64,000 nucleotides of DNA from Marinoscillum luteum (GTDB lineage Bacteria > Bacteroidota > Bacteroidia > Cytophagales > Cyclobacteriaceae), in NCBI RefSeq assembly GCF_044005705.1, contig NZ_JBIPKE010000018.1, positions 124,001 to 188,000 on the forward strand. Direction: 5' to 3'. Of this stretch, positions 25,158 through 33,719 are shown piece by piece. The notes beneath the pieces were generated by a model. The model was not told the origin of the DNA. It made no database searches and worked only from the letters and a program-made list of their open reading frames with translations. Made by a program: the position numbers and the translations under genes. Every line of letters starts with the position of its first letter. Position 1 is the stretch's first letter.

Positions 25158-25751
25158 TTATTGATTGTTGCTGTAGGTTTCAATCATTTCAGCAATGACC
25201 GGACGGGCCTTTTCCAGCTGCTTAAAGTCTAGCTTCAATCCGAAAGGACCAAGGTCTTTGCTCATTTGGTCATAGACAGGTTTCATGTCAGCAAATGGAG
25301 CAGACACAGACTCGAGGGCTGTAGCATTGTAAGTGTTTCTGATCGTCACATCGGCCTTGTTTTCGAGCAGGGCTTTTACAATGTCTGTTCGCCCAAAGAA
25401 GGCTGCAGTGTGCAAGGGTGTGGAGCCATCGGCACTCGTTGAGTTCAGGTCAGCCCCACCTGATATCAGTAAAAGAGCGGCTTCAGTTTTGCCAAATGTC
25501 GCGGCGATGTGCAAGGGAGTAGACCCATAAGCGTCTTTCTCGTTGAGATCAGTTTTGGCTGCAATGTGGCCTTTGATGGCGTCAAGATTACCAAAGAAGG
25601 TGGCTTCCTGTAAGGTGGTGCTGGGCGCTTCTACACTCGTCTCTTTAGAGGCTTTTTCCTGTGTCTGGTTGCAGGCAGCCGTGCCTAAAAAGATCATGAT
25701 CAGACTTAAAGTCATCCATTTTTGTACTGTTTTCTGTGTTAAAGATTTCAT
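25158..25751 (-). CDS. Ankyrin-repeat lipoprotein
   Basis: 197 residues. Lipoprotein signal with LGTAACNQT (Cys near residue 27). Three ankyrin repeats at about residues 50-150, marked by GSTPLHIAATFGKTEAALLLI and DGSTPLHTAAFFGRTDIVKALL (each cut to the core TPLHxAA...G). A helical C-terminus follows. It probably mediates protein contacts in the periplasm. It is divergent from the AraC-TPR regulator gene, sharing the 215-base gap 25752-25966, where CACCTTTG on the minus strand is one base off the -7 consensus. Confidence 0.82.
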   Translation of the reverse strand: MKSLTQKTVQKWMTLSLIMIFLGTAACNQTQEKASKETSVEAPSTTLQEATFFGNLDAIKGHIAAKTDLNEKDAYGSTPLHIAATFGKTEAALLLISGGADLNSTSADGSTPLHTAAFFGRTDIVKALLENKADVTIRNTYNATALESVSAPFADMKPVYDQMSKDLGPFGLKLDFKQLEKARPVIAEMIETYSNNQ

Positions 25752-25966
25752 CTTGTTTTGTTTAGGGTTTTAATATTTATTTCGATGATACAAAGGTGAA
25801 AAGAAGGCCTGGGCGCCACTAAACAACCATGCGGCAAGTAATGTGAGCTATGCGTTTTGAATAGAAATTATGATGATGGGCTATAAACTATGACGCAAAA
25901 GGCTGAATAAGACCTGTTGCGAGTGGTCTTTAAATTGCCGATTATTGCACCTAATCACTGTATGAT

Positions 25967-28057
25967 ATGTCAGATTTTCAAACCTCCAAAAGTGTATTTC
26001 TTCAGAAAATAGTTGCGGTAATTGAAGAGAATCTGGCAAACGAGCACTTCGGAGTAACCGAATTGGCCGAGATCACCAACATGAGCCGCTCCAACCTGCT
26101 GCGAAAGGTGAAGCAGGAAACCGGAGGATCAGTGAGTGTATTGATCAGAAATGTCAGGCTGCACCACGCAAAGCTTTTGTTGGCGGATGACTCTCTCACC
26201 GTTTCTGAGATCTCTTACAAAGTGGGTTTTAGCAGTACCTCGTATTTCACCAAATGCTTCAGAGAGCTGTACGGTTATACACCGGGAGAGGCTGGTAGCC
26301 GAGCCCGGCTGGCATCAGAGGAGGTAGCAGCTGATGCACCTGATACAGGGGGAGGAAGGGGCAGAGTTCTGGTACTGGTAGTTTTGGCTCTGGTGGTGGT
26401 ACTGTCCATTGTTTTATTCAGTTTCCCTGAGGAGGAAGAAGTCACTCCAAAAAGTCAGGGCAAATCCCTGGCCGTACTCCCTTTCAAAAACGACAGTGCT
26501 GACAGCACCAATATTTACTTTATGAATGGCCTGATGGAGGCCATTTTAGATAATTTCCAAAAGATTGAAGACATCCGGGTGACGAGCAGAACCACCGTGG
26601 AGAAGTACCGCACCCTCAACAAAACCATCCCCGAACTGTCCAAGGAGCTCAACGTGCGCTATTTCATAGAGGGCAGTGGGCAGAAGATTGGCAATGAAAT
26701 CCTGCTGACCATCCAGCTGATAGAAGCACCAGGCGACAAGCACCTGTGGTCGCGGAGGTATAAGCGCGAGCTCAAAGATGTCTTTGAGTTGCAGTCAGAT
26801 GTGGCCAAGAGTATTGCCAAAGAGATCAATGCCATCATCACACCAGAAGAGCAGGAGCGCATTGAAAAAATACCTACCCAAAACCTGGTGGCTTATGACC
26901 ATTACCTGAAAGGTCTGGCCCTGCTGAATGATAGATCGGGAGCGGGGCTTGCAGAAGGGGTTGAAGAATTTAAGAAGGCCATCCAGGAAGATGGTCAGTT
27001 CTCCAATGCCTATGCCTACATAGCCATCTCCTACTACTATCTGGATATTTTTCTGGCGGAGCCTAAGTATACACAGGAGCTGAAAGAGTATGCCGACAAA
27101 GCCATGCTGCTGGATGGAGAATCAGGCGAAAGTCTTATTGCCAGGTCATTGTATTATATGCAGATCCGGGATTTTAAGAAAGCCGTTGAGTCATTTGAGG
27201 AGGTTTTGGAGTACTATCCAAACACTGCCTGGGTGCATAATTTCCTGTCAAACATCTATGGGGTGATTCTGCCTGATACAGAAAAGTACCTCACGCATGC
27301 CCTGCAGGGCATTCAGGCGGCAGTAGCGGATGCAGACTCAGTCACTACGAGCTTTACCTATCTGCATTTGAGCAATGCTCTGGCGCAAACTGGTTTTTTC
27401 AATGAAGCTGAAACCTATGTACAGAAGTCGTTGGCCTTCAATCCTGATAATTTGTATTCGCAGTATTTGTATGTGTATATCAGGCAGGCACAGCATCTTG
27501 ATCTGAATCGTGCGAAACAATCGTTGATGACCATTTTGCAAAAGGATACCACCAGGATAGACGTGATACAGGAGATCGCCAAGGTGTGCTACACCATGGA
27601 GGATTATGAGCAGGCATGGGTGTATTATGAGAAGATGCTCCACATGAAAGCAGCCCTGAAACTTGATATCTATCAAAATGAGGGCAGCAGAATAGGCTTT
27701 GTGCTGGAGCAGCTCGGGAGAAAGGAGGAGGCGAAGCAATATTATGAGAGTTTCCTTGCCTATGCAGAAAAAGATCAGTCACTCTACAAGGACCTGCTTT
27801 ATTCCTCCTACTATGCGGTGACCGGCCAAAGAGATAAGGCCGTCAAGTACCTCAAAGCTTTTTCGGAAAAGGACAATTATCAATACTGGATCGTACTCTT
27901 TCTGGACAAAGATCCTGTTATCCGAAAAATGGCCGGACATCCCGATTACGAGCGCACGCTCAAGAAAATCAATGACAAATTCTGGGCGAAGCACAAGCAG
28001 ATCAGAAAGATGCTTGAAGCGGAGGGCATTACCGTGCCGGTGCGCAGTAATTTATAA
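25967..28057 (+). CDS. Membrane-anchored AraC-family regulator with TolB-like and TPR domains
   Basis: 696 residues. The DNA-binding AraC domain is N-terminal (residues 10-105: LANEHFGVTELAEITNMSRS then VSEISYKVGFSSTSYFTKCF), followed by a linker and one membrane helix at about 134-153 (VLVLVVLALVVVLSIVLFSF). Then a TolB-like N-terminal domain (LAVLPFKNDSADSTNIYFMNG near 165, ending in RYFIEGSGQ) and several TPR repeats to the end. This layout puts the helix-turn-helix in the cytoplasm and the TPR part in the periplasm, in reverse of the usual C-terminal AraC domain. Signal unknown. Divergent from the ankyrin lipoprotein operon, its likely target by proximity. Confidence 0.85.
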   Translation: MSDFQTSKSVFLQKIVAVIEENLANEHFGVTELAEITNMSRSNLLRKVKQETGGSVSVLIRNVRLHHAKLLLADDSLTVSEISYKVGFSSTSYFTKCFRELYGYTPGEAGSRARLASEEVAADAPDTGGGRGRVLVLVVLALVVVLSIVLFSFPEEEEVTPKSQGKSLAVLPFKNDSADSTNIYFMNGLMEAILDNFQKIEDIRVTSRTTVEKYRTLNKTIPELSKELNVRYFIEGSGQKIGNEILLTIQLIEAPGDKHLWSRRYKRELKDVFELQSDVAKSIAKEINAIITPEEQERIEKIPTQNLVAYDHYLKGLALLNDRSGAGLAEGVEEFKKAIQEDGQFSNAYAYIAISYYYLDIFLAEPKYTQELKEYADKAMLLDGESGESLIARSLYYMQIRDFKKAVESFEEVLEYYPNTAWVHNFLSNIYGVILPDTEKYLTHALQGIQAAVADADSVTTSFTYLHLSNALAQTGFFNEAETYVQKSLAFNPDNLYSQYLYVYIRQAQHLDLNRAKQSLMTILQKDTTRIDVIQEIAKVCYTMEDYEQAWVYYEKMLHMKAALKLDIYQNEGSRIGFVLEQLGRKEEAKQYYESFLAYAEKDQSLYKDLLYSSYYAVTGQRDKAVKYLKAFSEKDNYQYWIVLFLDKDPVIRKMAGHPDYERTLKKINDKFWAKHKQIRKMLEAEGITVPVRSNL

Positions 28058-28099
28058 GAGGCATTATATCAGGTCGCGATTTGAGGCCATACACTCAAA

Positions 28100-28116
28100 G
28101 GGCACTCAGTGTGCCC
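28100..28116 (+). terminator. Weak terminator-like hairpin after the AraC-TPR gene
   Basis: Stem GGGCAC / GTGCCC with a 5-base loop, 43 bases after the stop codon, without an immediate T-run. T-rich repeats of TTTCTGCTT follow at 28159-28188 (three near copies). The gap 28058-28244 holds no gene. Confidence 0.35.
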
Positions 28117-28244
28117 ACACATCCACGTATTATAGGGCCATTACCACCTGGTCAAATATTTTCTGCTTTTTCTGCTTTTTCTGTTTTTGGCTCCGGGTCT
28201 CAGGAGAGACATGATATTTAGTATGACAAAGATCATCTTTTTCC

Positions 28245-28268
28245 ATTTCGGATATCATTATCCGAAAT
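28245..28268. promoter_or_regulatory. Perfect 24-base palindrome, candidate operator of the Rrf2 regulator
   Basis: ATTTCGGATA-TCAT-TATCCGAAAT: ten-base arms, no mismatch, 13 bases before a consensus -7 element and 41 bases before the regulator ATG. It overlaps the expected -33 region, as a repressor site would. Size and symmetry fit a dimeric Rrf2-family protein. Confidence 0.75.
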
Positions 28269-28280
28269 TATCTCGGGAAC

Positions 28281-28288
28281 TACATTTG
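28281..28288 (+). promoter_or_regulatory. -7 promoter element of the Rrf2/nos region
   Basis: TACATTTG, exact TAnnTTTG match. Transcription would start near 28295, which makes the GTG at 28300 nearly leaderless and favours the ATG at 28309 as the regulator's start. Confidence 0.6.
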
Positions 28289-28308
28289 TCCAAAACTCAG
28301 TGACAAAA

Positions 28309-28734
28309 ATGTTTTCGAAAGCTTGTGAGTATGCACTAAAAGTCATGATTTATCTCTGTTCTGTCACGGAAGCGGGGAAGTTGGCTGGTTTGAAGGACAT
28401 AGCCGGAGCAATAGATTCTCCGGAGGCCTATACAGCCAAAATATTGCAGCAACTGGTAAGAGCAGGCTTATTGGAGTCATTGAGGGGGCCGAATGGAGGC
28501 TTCAAAGTGGCAGGCCGTGACATTACCCTAATGGAAGTGGTAACGGCCATAGACGGTGAGCACCTCGTGAAAAGCTGCGTACTGGGCCTTAAGGAATGCT
28601 CAGGAGAGCACCCTTGCCCGGCACATGATAAGTTTATCGCCATCAGAGACCATTTGAAAGGTGTATTGACAACAACCTACCTATCGGACCTGAAAGGTGG
28701 AGTAATTGAAGGAAATCGGTTTTTGAGGACATAA
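28309..28734 (+). CDS. Rrf2 family transcription regulator, NsrR-like
   Basis: 141 residues from the ATG at 28309 (GTG at 28300 possible). Winged helix at residues 1-80 (MFSKACEYALKVMIYL; SPEAYTAKILQQLVRAGLLES; GPNGGF wing). Three cysteines in SCVLGLKECSGEHPCPAH near residues 91-108, spaced C-x6-C-x5-C, would hold an iron-sulfur cluster as in NsrR and IscR. NsrR loses its cluster to nitric oxide and releases its operon. The next gene is an iron-sulfur repair protein and the nos genes follow, so nitric oxide sensing is the best guess. It has a palindromic operator on its own promoter, suggesting autoregulation. Confidence 0.85.
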   Translation: MFSKACEYALKVMIYLCSVTEAGKLAGLKDIAGAIDSPEAYTAKILQQLVRAGLLESLRGPNGGFKVAGRDITLMEVVTAIDGEHLVKSCVLGLKECSGEHPCPAHDKFIAIRDHLKGVLTTTYLSDLKGGVIEGNRFLRT

Positions 28735-28778
28735 AAATTTATTTCAATAAAGGATAAAAGAGTCTTTAAATCTCAAAT

Positions 28779-29507
28779 ATGAAAAATCTAGCAAAATCAA
28801 AAGTGGGGGTCATCGTAGCATCTAACTTCAGAACCTCCCGGGTATTCTCTTCGCACCACATAGATTTCTGCTGTGGCGGGGGTATCTCTCTGGAAGAGGC
28901 CTGCACCAGAAACAATGTGGATTTGGATAGGGTGCTGGAGGAGTTGGAAGCGACCTTCCAGACCCCAGATACTATGAACTATCAGGAACTAGACCTTGAT
29001 AAGCTCATTGACACCATTGTGAGCATGCATCACAGTTATGTTTGGGCTACTGTGCCGGCGCTCAGGGCTTATTTGGAGAAACTGTGCACAGTGCACGGTG
29101 ATCGACACCCAGAGCTGCATTCGGTCAATGATTTGTTTGCCAAGGGCTCCCAGGCATTGCTCGATCACATGACTAAGGAAGAGCAGATACTCTTTCCTTA
29201 CATCAAGGCGATGGTACAGGCAAAGGCAAAAGAGTTTCCCTTATCAAAGCCTCATTTTGGAGATATTGAAAACCCCATTCAGATGATGGAGCAGGAGCAC
29301 GAAGAAGAGGGCTTCAGGTTTCGTCAGATTGCAGAATTGACCGGTGGTTATGAATGTCCTCCGGATGGATGTCAAACCTACAAGGTGGCATATGCCATGC
29401 TCAAGGAGTTTGAAGAAGATTTACACAAGCACATTCACCTGGAAAACAACATCTTATTTCCGGAGGCCAGAAAACTGTTCAGGGAATTCTCATTCAGTAA
29501 TTCATAA
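28779..29507 (+). CDS. ric: Iron-sulfur cluster repair di-iron protein (RIC/ScdA/YtfE)
   Basis: 242 residues. N-terminal ScdA-type domain with HIDFCCGGGISLEEAC (residues 28-43), then a hemerythrin-like four-helix bundle with iron ligands in SMHHSYVW, HMTKEEQILFP, MEQEHEEEGF and HKHIHLENNILFP. In the family it repairs clusters damaged by nitric oxide or oxidants. It is 44 bases downstream of the NsrR-like gene and 12 bases before the cytochrome gene, so it is likely part of one transcript. Full length. Confidence 0.94.
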   Translation: MKNLAKSKVGVIVASNFRTSRVFSSHHIDFCCGGGISLEEACTRNNVDLDRVLEELEATFQTPDTMNYQELDLDKLIDTIVSMHHSYVWATVPALRAYLEKLCTVHGDRHPELHSVNDLFAKGSQALLDHMTKEEQILFPYIKAMVQAKAKEFPLSKPHFGDIENPIQMMEQEHEEEGFRFRQIAELTGGYECPPDGCQTYKVAYAMLKEFEEDLHKHIHLENNILFPEARKLFREFSFSNS

Positions 29508-29519
29508 ACCCCAATAATC

Positions 29520-29990
29520 ATGAAAATTCTAAATCAATACCTTATTGCCGCTTCGTTTTTGGTGTTGCTTTCGGCCTGTGGTGGCGGAGGTAAAAGCCGG
29601 ATTGAGCAAATCAAAGAGCAATCGAAAGTGGAGCCATCCGATCCATACGAAAACTGGAAGCAATTTCACGGAGTAGGTCCTGTGAAGGCATTCACACTGC
29701 CCACAGAAGTAGACCAGCAACTGGTAGCCAAGGGCCAGGAAATATTTGAATCTAAATGTACTGCCTGCCACAAAGTGGATAAGAAGTTCATTGGTCCATC
29801 ACCTAAGGACATTTTGTCTAGAAGAAACCCCGCCTGGGTGATGAACATGATCCTGGATCCGGGAAAAATGGTTCAGGAGGACGCCATCGCGAAGAAGTTA
29901 TTGATGGAATATAACGGGTCTCCTATGGCCAATCAAAACCTATCGGAAGAAGAAGCAAGATCCGTCCTGGAGTACTTCAGGACATTGTAG
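29520..29990 (+). CDS. c-type cytochrome lipoprotein
   Basis: 156 residues. Lipoprotein signal (FLVLLSACGGGG, Cys near residue 20). One haem site CTACHK near residue 80 and a distal methionine probably in NGSPMANQNLSEEEA near 137. Single-haem class I cytochrome, periplasm-facing. Its place between ric and nosZ makes it the likely electron donor to NosZ, a task filled by small cytochromes c in clade II nos clusters. Confidence 0.9.
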   Translation: MKILNQYLIAASFLVLLSACGGGGKSRIEQIKEQSKVEPSDPYENWKQFHGVGPVKAFTLPTEVDQQLVAKGQEIFESKCTACHKVDKKFIGPSPKDILSRRNPAWVMNMILDPGKMVQEDAIAKKLLMEYNGSPMANQNLSEEEARSVLEYFRTL

Positions 29991-30002
29991 CAACTAAATC
30001 AT

Positions 30003-30584
30003 ATGATGATGAAAACTAAATCAATTATGTCAATGATGGCCGTACTGGCCATGGGAGTGATGCTCTCCTGTTCATCAGGTAATACTGAGCGTACAGACGA
30101 TCAGGCCACTTCGGCAGCAACGAGTCATCCTAAAGGACAAGCCTCTGTCTCGGATAATGTTTCAGACAGGAATATCCTACAGGTAGCCGTAGCTTCTGAT
30201 GCGCATACCACGCTGGTAGCAGCTGTGGAGGCTGCCCAAATAGAGCATGTTTTGGTAAATGCCGGTCCCCTCACAGTTTTTGCACCTACCAATGAGGCAT
30301 TCAACTTATTGCCGGAAGGGGTGGTAGAAAACCTGCTGAAGCCTGAAAACAAAAGCGATCTGGCCACTACCCTCACACGGCACGCCGCACCAGGGTCTTT
30401 TGACCTGGAAGCGCTCAAAAGGGAGGCAAGTAAGGGGAGAAAAATTTACATGGCCACCGGAGACTATCTGGAGGTAAAAGTTGACGGTGATAATGTATCA
30501 GTGGGGGGAGCCAATATTCTGGCCACTATATCCACCTCCAATGGGATCATACATGTCATTGATAAAGTGATTGCGTCTAACTAA
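30003..30584 (+). CDS. Fasciclin (FAS1) domain lipoprotein
   Basis: 193 residues. Lipoprotein signal with MGVMLSCSSGN (Cys near residue 23). One fasciclin domain at about 55-190 with both family motifs: LTVFAPTNEAFNLLP near 88 and the C-terminal NGIIHVIDKVI. Fasciclin domains mediate adhesion or protein contacts. Presence inside a nos operon, between cytochrome and nosZ, is seen elsewhere in Bacteroidota as I recall, but its role there is not known. 14 bases before nosZ. Confidence 0.88.
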   Translation: MMMKTKSIMSMMAVLAMGVMLSCSSGNTERTDDQATSAATSHPKGQASVSDNVSDRNILQVAVASDAHTTLVAAVEAAQIEHVLVNAGPLTVFAPTNEAFNLLPEGVVENLLKPENKSDLATTLTRHAAPGSFDLEALKREASKGRKIYMATGDYLEVKVDGDNVSVGGANILATISTSNGIIHVIDKVIASN

Positions 30585-30598
30585 AACAACAGATTAAA

Positions 30599-32557
30599 AT
30601 GAAAACTATATCAGTATTATCCAATGTCTTTATAGTTGGTGCCTTCATATTGATCACCTCATGTGGCCAATCGGGTAGCAATGGAAAAAGTGCCCTCAGC
30701 AGTAACGTAGCTGAGAAGGTGTACATAGCCCCGGGTGAAAGGGACGAGCAGTATGCCTTTTTGTCTGGTGGATACAGCGGCAACCTGACCGTGTATGGAT
30801 TGCCATCGGGCAGAATGTTCAAAGAAATCCCTGTCTTTTCACAGTTTCCCACTTCCGGGTATGGGTATTCAGAAGAGACCAAACCCATGCTGAACACTTC
30901 GTTTGGTTTTGTACCCTGGGATGATTTGCACCATCCGGATATTTCACAGACTAATGGTGAGCTGGACGGCAGGTGGATTTTTGCCAATGGAAACAACACA
31001 CCCCGAATTGCCAGGATCAGTCTCAGTACTTTTGAGACCGAGGAGATCATAGAAGTACCCAACAGTGCGGGTAACCATAGCTCCTCTTTTATCACTGAAA
31101 ATACCGAGTATGTGGTGGCCGGAACACGTTTCTCTGTTCCGGTACCTCAAAGGGACATACCGATCAGTGAGTACAAGAGCAATTTCAAAGGGGCATTGAC
31201 CTTTATATCAGTTGAGCCGGAGCATGGGCACATGGAGATAAAATTTCAACTCTTAATGCCGGGATTTAATTACGATTTATCTCACCCGGGAAGAGACAAA
31301 TCTCACGGTTGGTTTTTCTTTTCTACTTACAACACAGAGGAAGCAAACACCCTGTTGGAAGTAAACGCCTCGCAAAATGACAAGGACTTCATAGCGGCGG
31401 TGAACTGGAAAATGATAGAAGCATATGTGAACAACGGAGGAGGAAAGAAAATGTCTACCAGGTATGCCCACAATGTGTATGATGAATCTACACACACGGC
31501 TACTTCTACCATGAATAAGGAGGTACTGACCGTAGACCCCGCAGAAGTACCGGGAGCGATCTATTTTTTACCAACCCCAAAATCACCACATGGATGTGAT
31601 GTGGACCCTACTGGCCAGTACATTATTGGCTCGGGTAAGCTTTCAGCGGATCTTACTGTTCACTCTTTTGATAAAATGCTCGCGGCTATCAAAGCTGAAA
31701 AGTTTGATGGAGAAGCATATGGCATCCCGATTTTGAATTACCAGGATGTGCTGGCTGGTACCGTAAGCAGCGGAGGCCTGGGGCCATTGCACACAGAGTT
31801 TGATGGTCGGGGCAACGCCTATACTACCTTCTTTATTTCTTCAGAAGTGGTGAAATGGAAATTGGGAACCTGGGAGGTCATAGACAGAAAGCCTACCTAC
31901 TACTCTGTGGGGCACCTGATGATTCCTGGAGGAAACTCCCGAAAGCCACATGGCAAGTACCTGGTGGCGATGAACAAAATCACCAAAGATCGATACCTTC
32001 CAACGGGTCCTGAAATGGAACACTCTGCGCAGATATATGACATCACCGGGGAAAAAATGGAGCTGCTGTATGATTTTCCGACTCACGGTGAGCCTCACTA
32101 TGCGGCAGGTTGTAATGCTGAGCTTTTGGTGAACAACTCCAAAAAGATCTATCGATTGGATGAAAACAATCACCCTTACGCTATAAAGAGCCCTGCTGAA
32201 GCCAGGGTGGAAAGAACCGGAAACGAGGTGCACATTTACATGTCTACCATCAGAAGTCACTTTACACCTGACAATATAGAAGGCATCAAAGTAGGTGACA
32301 AGGTCTACTTCCACATCACCAACCACGAGCAGGACTTTGATGTGCCACATGGTTTTTCTATGATCGGTCAGGGTACATCTGAAATACTGATCATGCCTGG
32401 TCAAACCAAAACCTCGCTTTGGGAGCCTAAGCGTGTGGGTGTATGGCCGTTCTATTGTACGGACTTTTGCTCCGCACTGCATCAGGAAATGCAAGGCTAC
32501 GTGCGTGTTTCTCCGGCAAATTCCGATCTCGAGTTAAGCTGGTCTTTAGATGATTGA
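30599..32557 (+). CDS. nosZ: Nitrous-oxide reductase, clade II (lipoprotein, Sec-type)
   Basis: 652 residues. Reduces N2O to N2 in the periplasm with CuZ and CuA centres. The N-terminus is a lipoprotein signal (IVGAFILITSCGQSG, Cys near residue 22), not the twin-arginine signal of clade I. CuZ histidines are visible in DLHHPDIS, GNHSS, PHGCDVDPTG, GPLHTEFDG, KPHGKYL, MEHSAQI and HGEPHY. The C-terminal cupredoxin has the CuA motif CTDFCSALHQEMQGY. Nos accessory genes follow on the same strand. There is no nosR. Identity firm. Confidence 0.97.
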   Translation: MKTISVLSNVFIVGAFILITSCGQSGSNGKSALSSNVAEKVYIAPGERDEQYAFLSGGYSGNLTVYGLPSGRMFKEIPVFSQFPTSGYGYSEETKPMLNTSFGFVPWDDLHHPDISQTNGELDGRWIFANGNNTPRIARISLSTFETEEIIEVPNSAGNHSSSFITENTEYVVAGTRFSVPVPQRDIPISEYKSNFKGALTFISVEPEHGHMEIKFQLLMPGFNYDLSHPGRDKSHGWFFFSTYNTEEANTLLEVNASQNDKDFIAAVNWKMIEAYVNNGGGKKMSTRYAHNVYDESTHTATSTMNKEVLTVDPAEVPGAIYFLPTPKSPHGCDVDPTGQYIIGSGKLSADLTVHSFDKMLAAIKAEKFDGEAYGIPILNYQDVLAGTVSSGGLGPLHTEFDGRGNAYTTFFISSEVVKWKLGTWEVIDRKPTYYSVGHLMIPGGNSRKPHGKYLVAMNKITKDRYLPTGPEMEHSAQIYDITGEKMELLYDFPTHGEPHYAAGCNAELLVNNSKKIYRLDENNHPYAIKSPAEARVERTGNEVHIYMSTIRSHFTPDNIEGIKVGDKVYFHITNHEQDFDVPHGFSMIGQGTSEILIMPGQTKTSLWEPKRVGVWPFYCTDFCSALHQEMQGYVRVSPANSDLELSWSLDD

Positions 32558-32564
32558 TTAAAAG

Positions 32565-32606
32565 CGAGTGGTTAAAATGGACGATTCAGTTGATTTTAAC
32601 CACTCG
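32565..32606 (+). terminator. Long perfect hairpin between nosZ and the membrane-NosL gene
   Basis: Inverted repeat CGAGTGGTTAAAAT / ATTTTAACCACTCG (32565-32578 and 32593-32606), 14 bases each, loop 14 bases, beginning 7 bases after the nosZ stop. No T-run follows, so it may be a transcript-stabilising or processing element rather than a full terminator. Confidence 0.55.
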
Positions 32607-32645
32607 TCTTGATCACACAATGAGTACTTGCAAAAAAGCAACAAA

Positions 32646-33713
32646 ATGAAGAAGGCAAGCATATTAATGATTATTGGAAGCGTGATGTTGTTGGGGCTAT
32701 TCGTTTTTCCCATGTGGAACATCCGGCTGGGAGCACCACAGTATCCTGAACCGCTGGGCATAGATATTTATGTCAACGGACTCCAGGGTGAAAGTGAGTT
32801 TGACATCCAGAACATTGATGGTCTTAATCACTATATAGGCATGAAGACACTGCCTAAACCTGAAGAGATGTGGGAGTTTTCGGTTTTTCCCAAAGTGGTG
32901 ATGGCCATGGCTTCTCTGGGGGTATTGATAGGGCTGCTGGGCTTCCTTGGAAAAATAAGACCGATATGGTTTCTCATCTGGTTTCTCACTATGAGTGCGT
33001 TGGGAGCCCTTGGTATCTACGATTTCAACCTGTGGCTGGTGGCATACGGTACGGACCTGGATCCCAATGCGATCTTAAAACTGGTCAATCCGGATGGAAC
33101 ACCCATGCAATACAATCCACCGCTCATTGGACATAAGAAGCTGCTCAATTTCGATGCTTTTTCTTATCCGAGGCTCGGGGGTATCCTACTGGGAATAGGC
33201 ATGACGCTAGCGGCTGTGGCTTACTTTGTAGGGAAAAAGTCAAAGTCTAAGCGCTATTTGGCGGCTCTGAAAAACTCGGCATTGGTCGTGTTGATTTTTC
33301 TCGTTTCGCAATTGCTCAGTTCTTGCCAACCGGGCCCTGAGCCTATTCATTACGGACAGGATGCTTGTGATTTTTGCAGGATGACCATTGTGGACAAACA
33401 GCACGCTGCACAAATGGTGACTGAGAAAGGGCGTGTATATAAGTATGATGCCATAGAGTGTATGCTGAATGATCTGAAGGATTGGGACCGACCGGCCATA
33501 CAATATCACCTCGTGGCTGACTACCAGAATCCTGGCAAGCTCACCGATGCTATAAAAGCCAGTTACCTCATTAGTGATAAGATTCCAAGTCCGATGGGAG
33601 CCTACCTGAGTGCTTTCTCGACCACCCAATCCAGGGATAAAACTCATCATTCAGTTGGTGGACAGACCCTGGAATGGACCCAACTCCAAAACCAATTCGA
33701 AATATCAAATTGA
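32646..33713 (+). CDS. Membrane protein fused to NosL copper-chaperone domain
   Basis: 355 residues from the ATG at 32646; a TTG at 32628 is also open. The N-terminal part has four to five hydrophobic helices (residues 5-25, 80-100, 105-125, 175-195) with an extracytoplasmic loop rich in P and Y. It continues in frame into a NosL domain at about 230-350: CDFCRMTI metal motif, KYDAIECML and SPMGAYLSAFS. Just before it, LIFLVSQLLSSC (Cys near residue 227) looks like a former lipoprotein signal, so two separate genes seem to have fused. NosL delivers Cu(I) to NosZ. The function of the membrane part is unknown. Confidence 0.82.
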   Translation: MKKASILMIIGSVMLLGLFVFPMWNIRLGAPQYPEPLGIDIYVNGLQGESEFDIQNIDGLNHYIGMKTLPKPEEMWEFSVFPKVVMAMASLGVLIGLLGFLGKIRPIWFLIWFLTMSALGALGIYDFNLWLVAYGTDLDPNAILKLVNPDGTPMQYNPPLIGHKKLLNFDAFSYPRLGGILLGIGMTLAAVAYFVGKKSKSKRYLAALKNSALVVLIFLVSQLLSSCQPGPEPIHYGQDACDFCRMTIVDKQHAAQMVTEKGRVYKYDAIECMLNDLKDWDRPAIQYHLVADYQNPGKLTDAIKASYLISDKIPSPMGAYLSAFSTTQSRDKTHHSVGGQTLEWTQLQNQFEISN

Positions 33714-33719
33714 AATGCC

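Noticed and set aside
28159..28188. TTTCTGCTT triple repeat as a regulatory array
   Set aside because: Short, pyrimidine-rich slippage-type repeat with no symmetry; I see no evidence for binding.
31841..32494. 217-residue minus-strand frame inside nosZ
   Set aside because: Opposite strand of the CuA and CuZ coding region; composition of a shadow.
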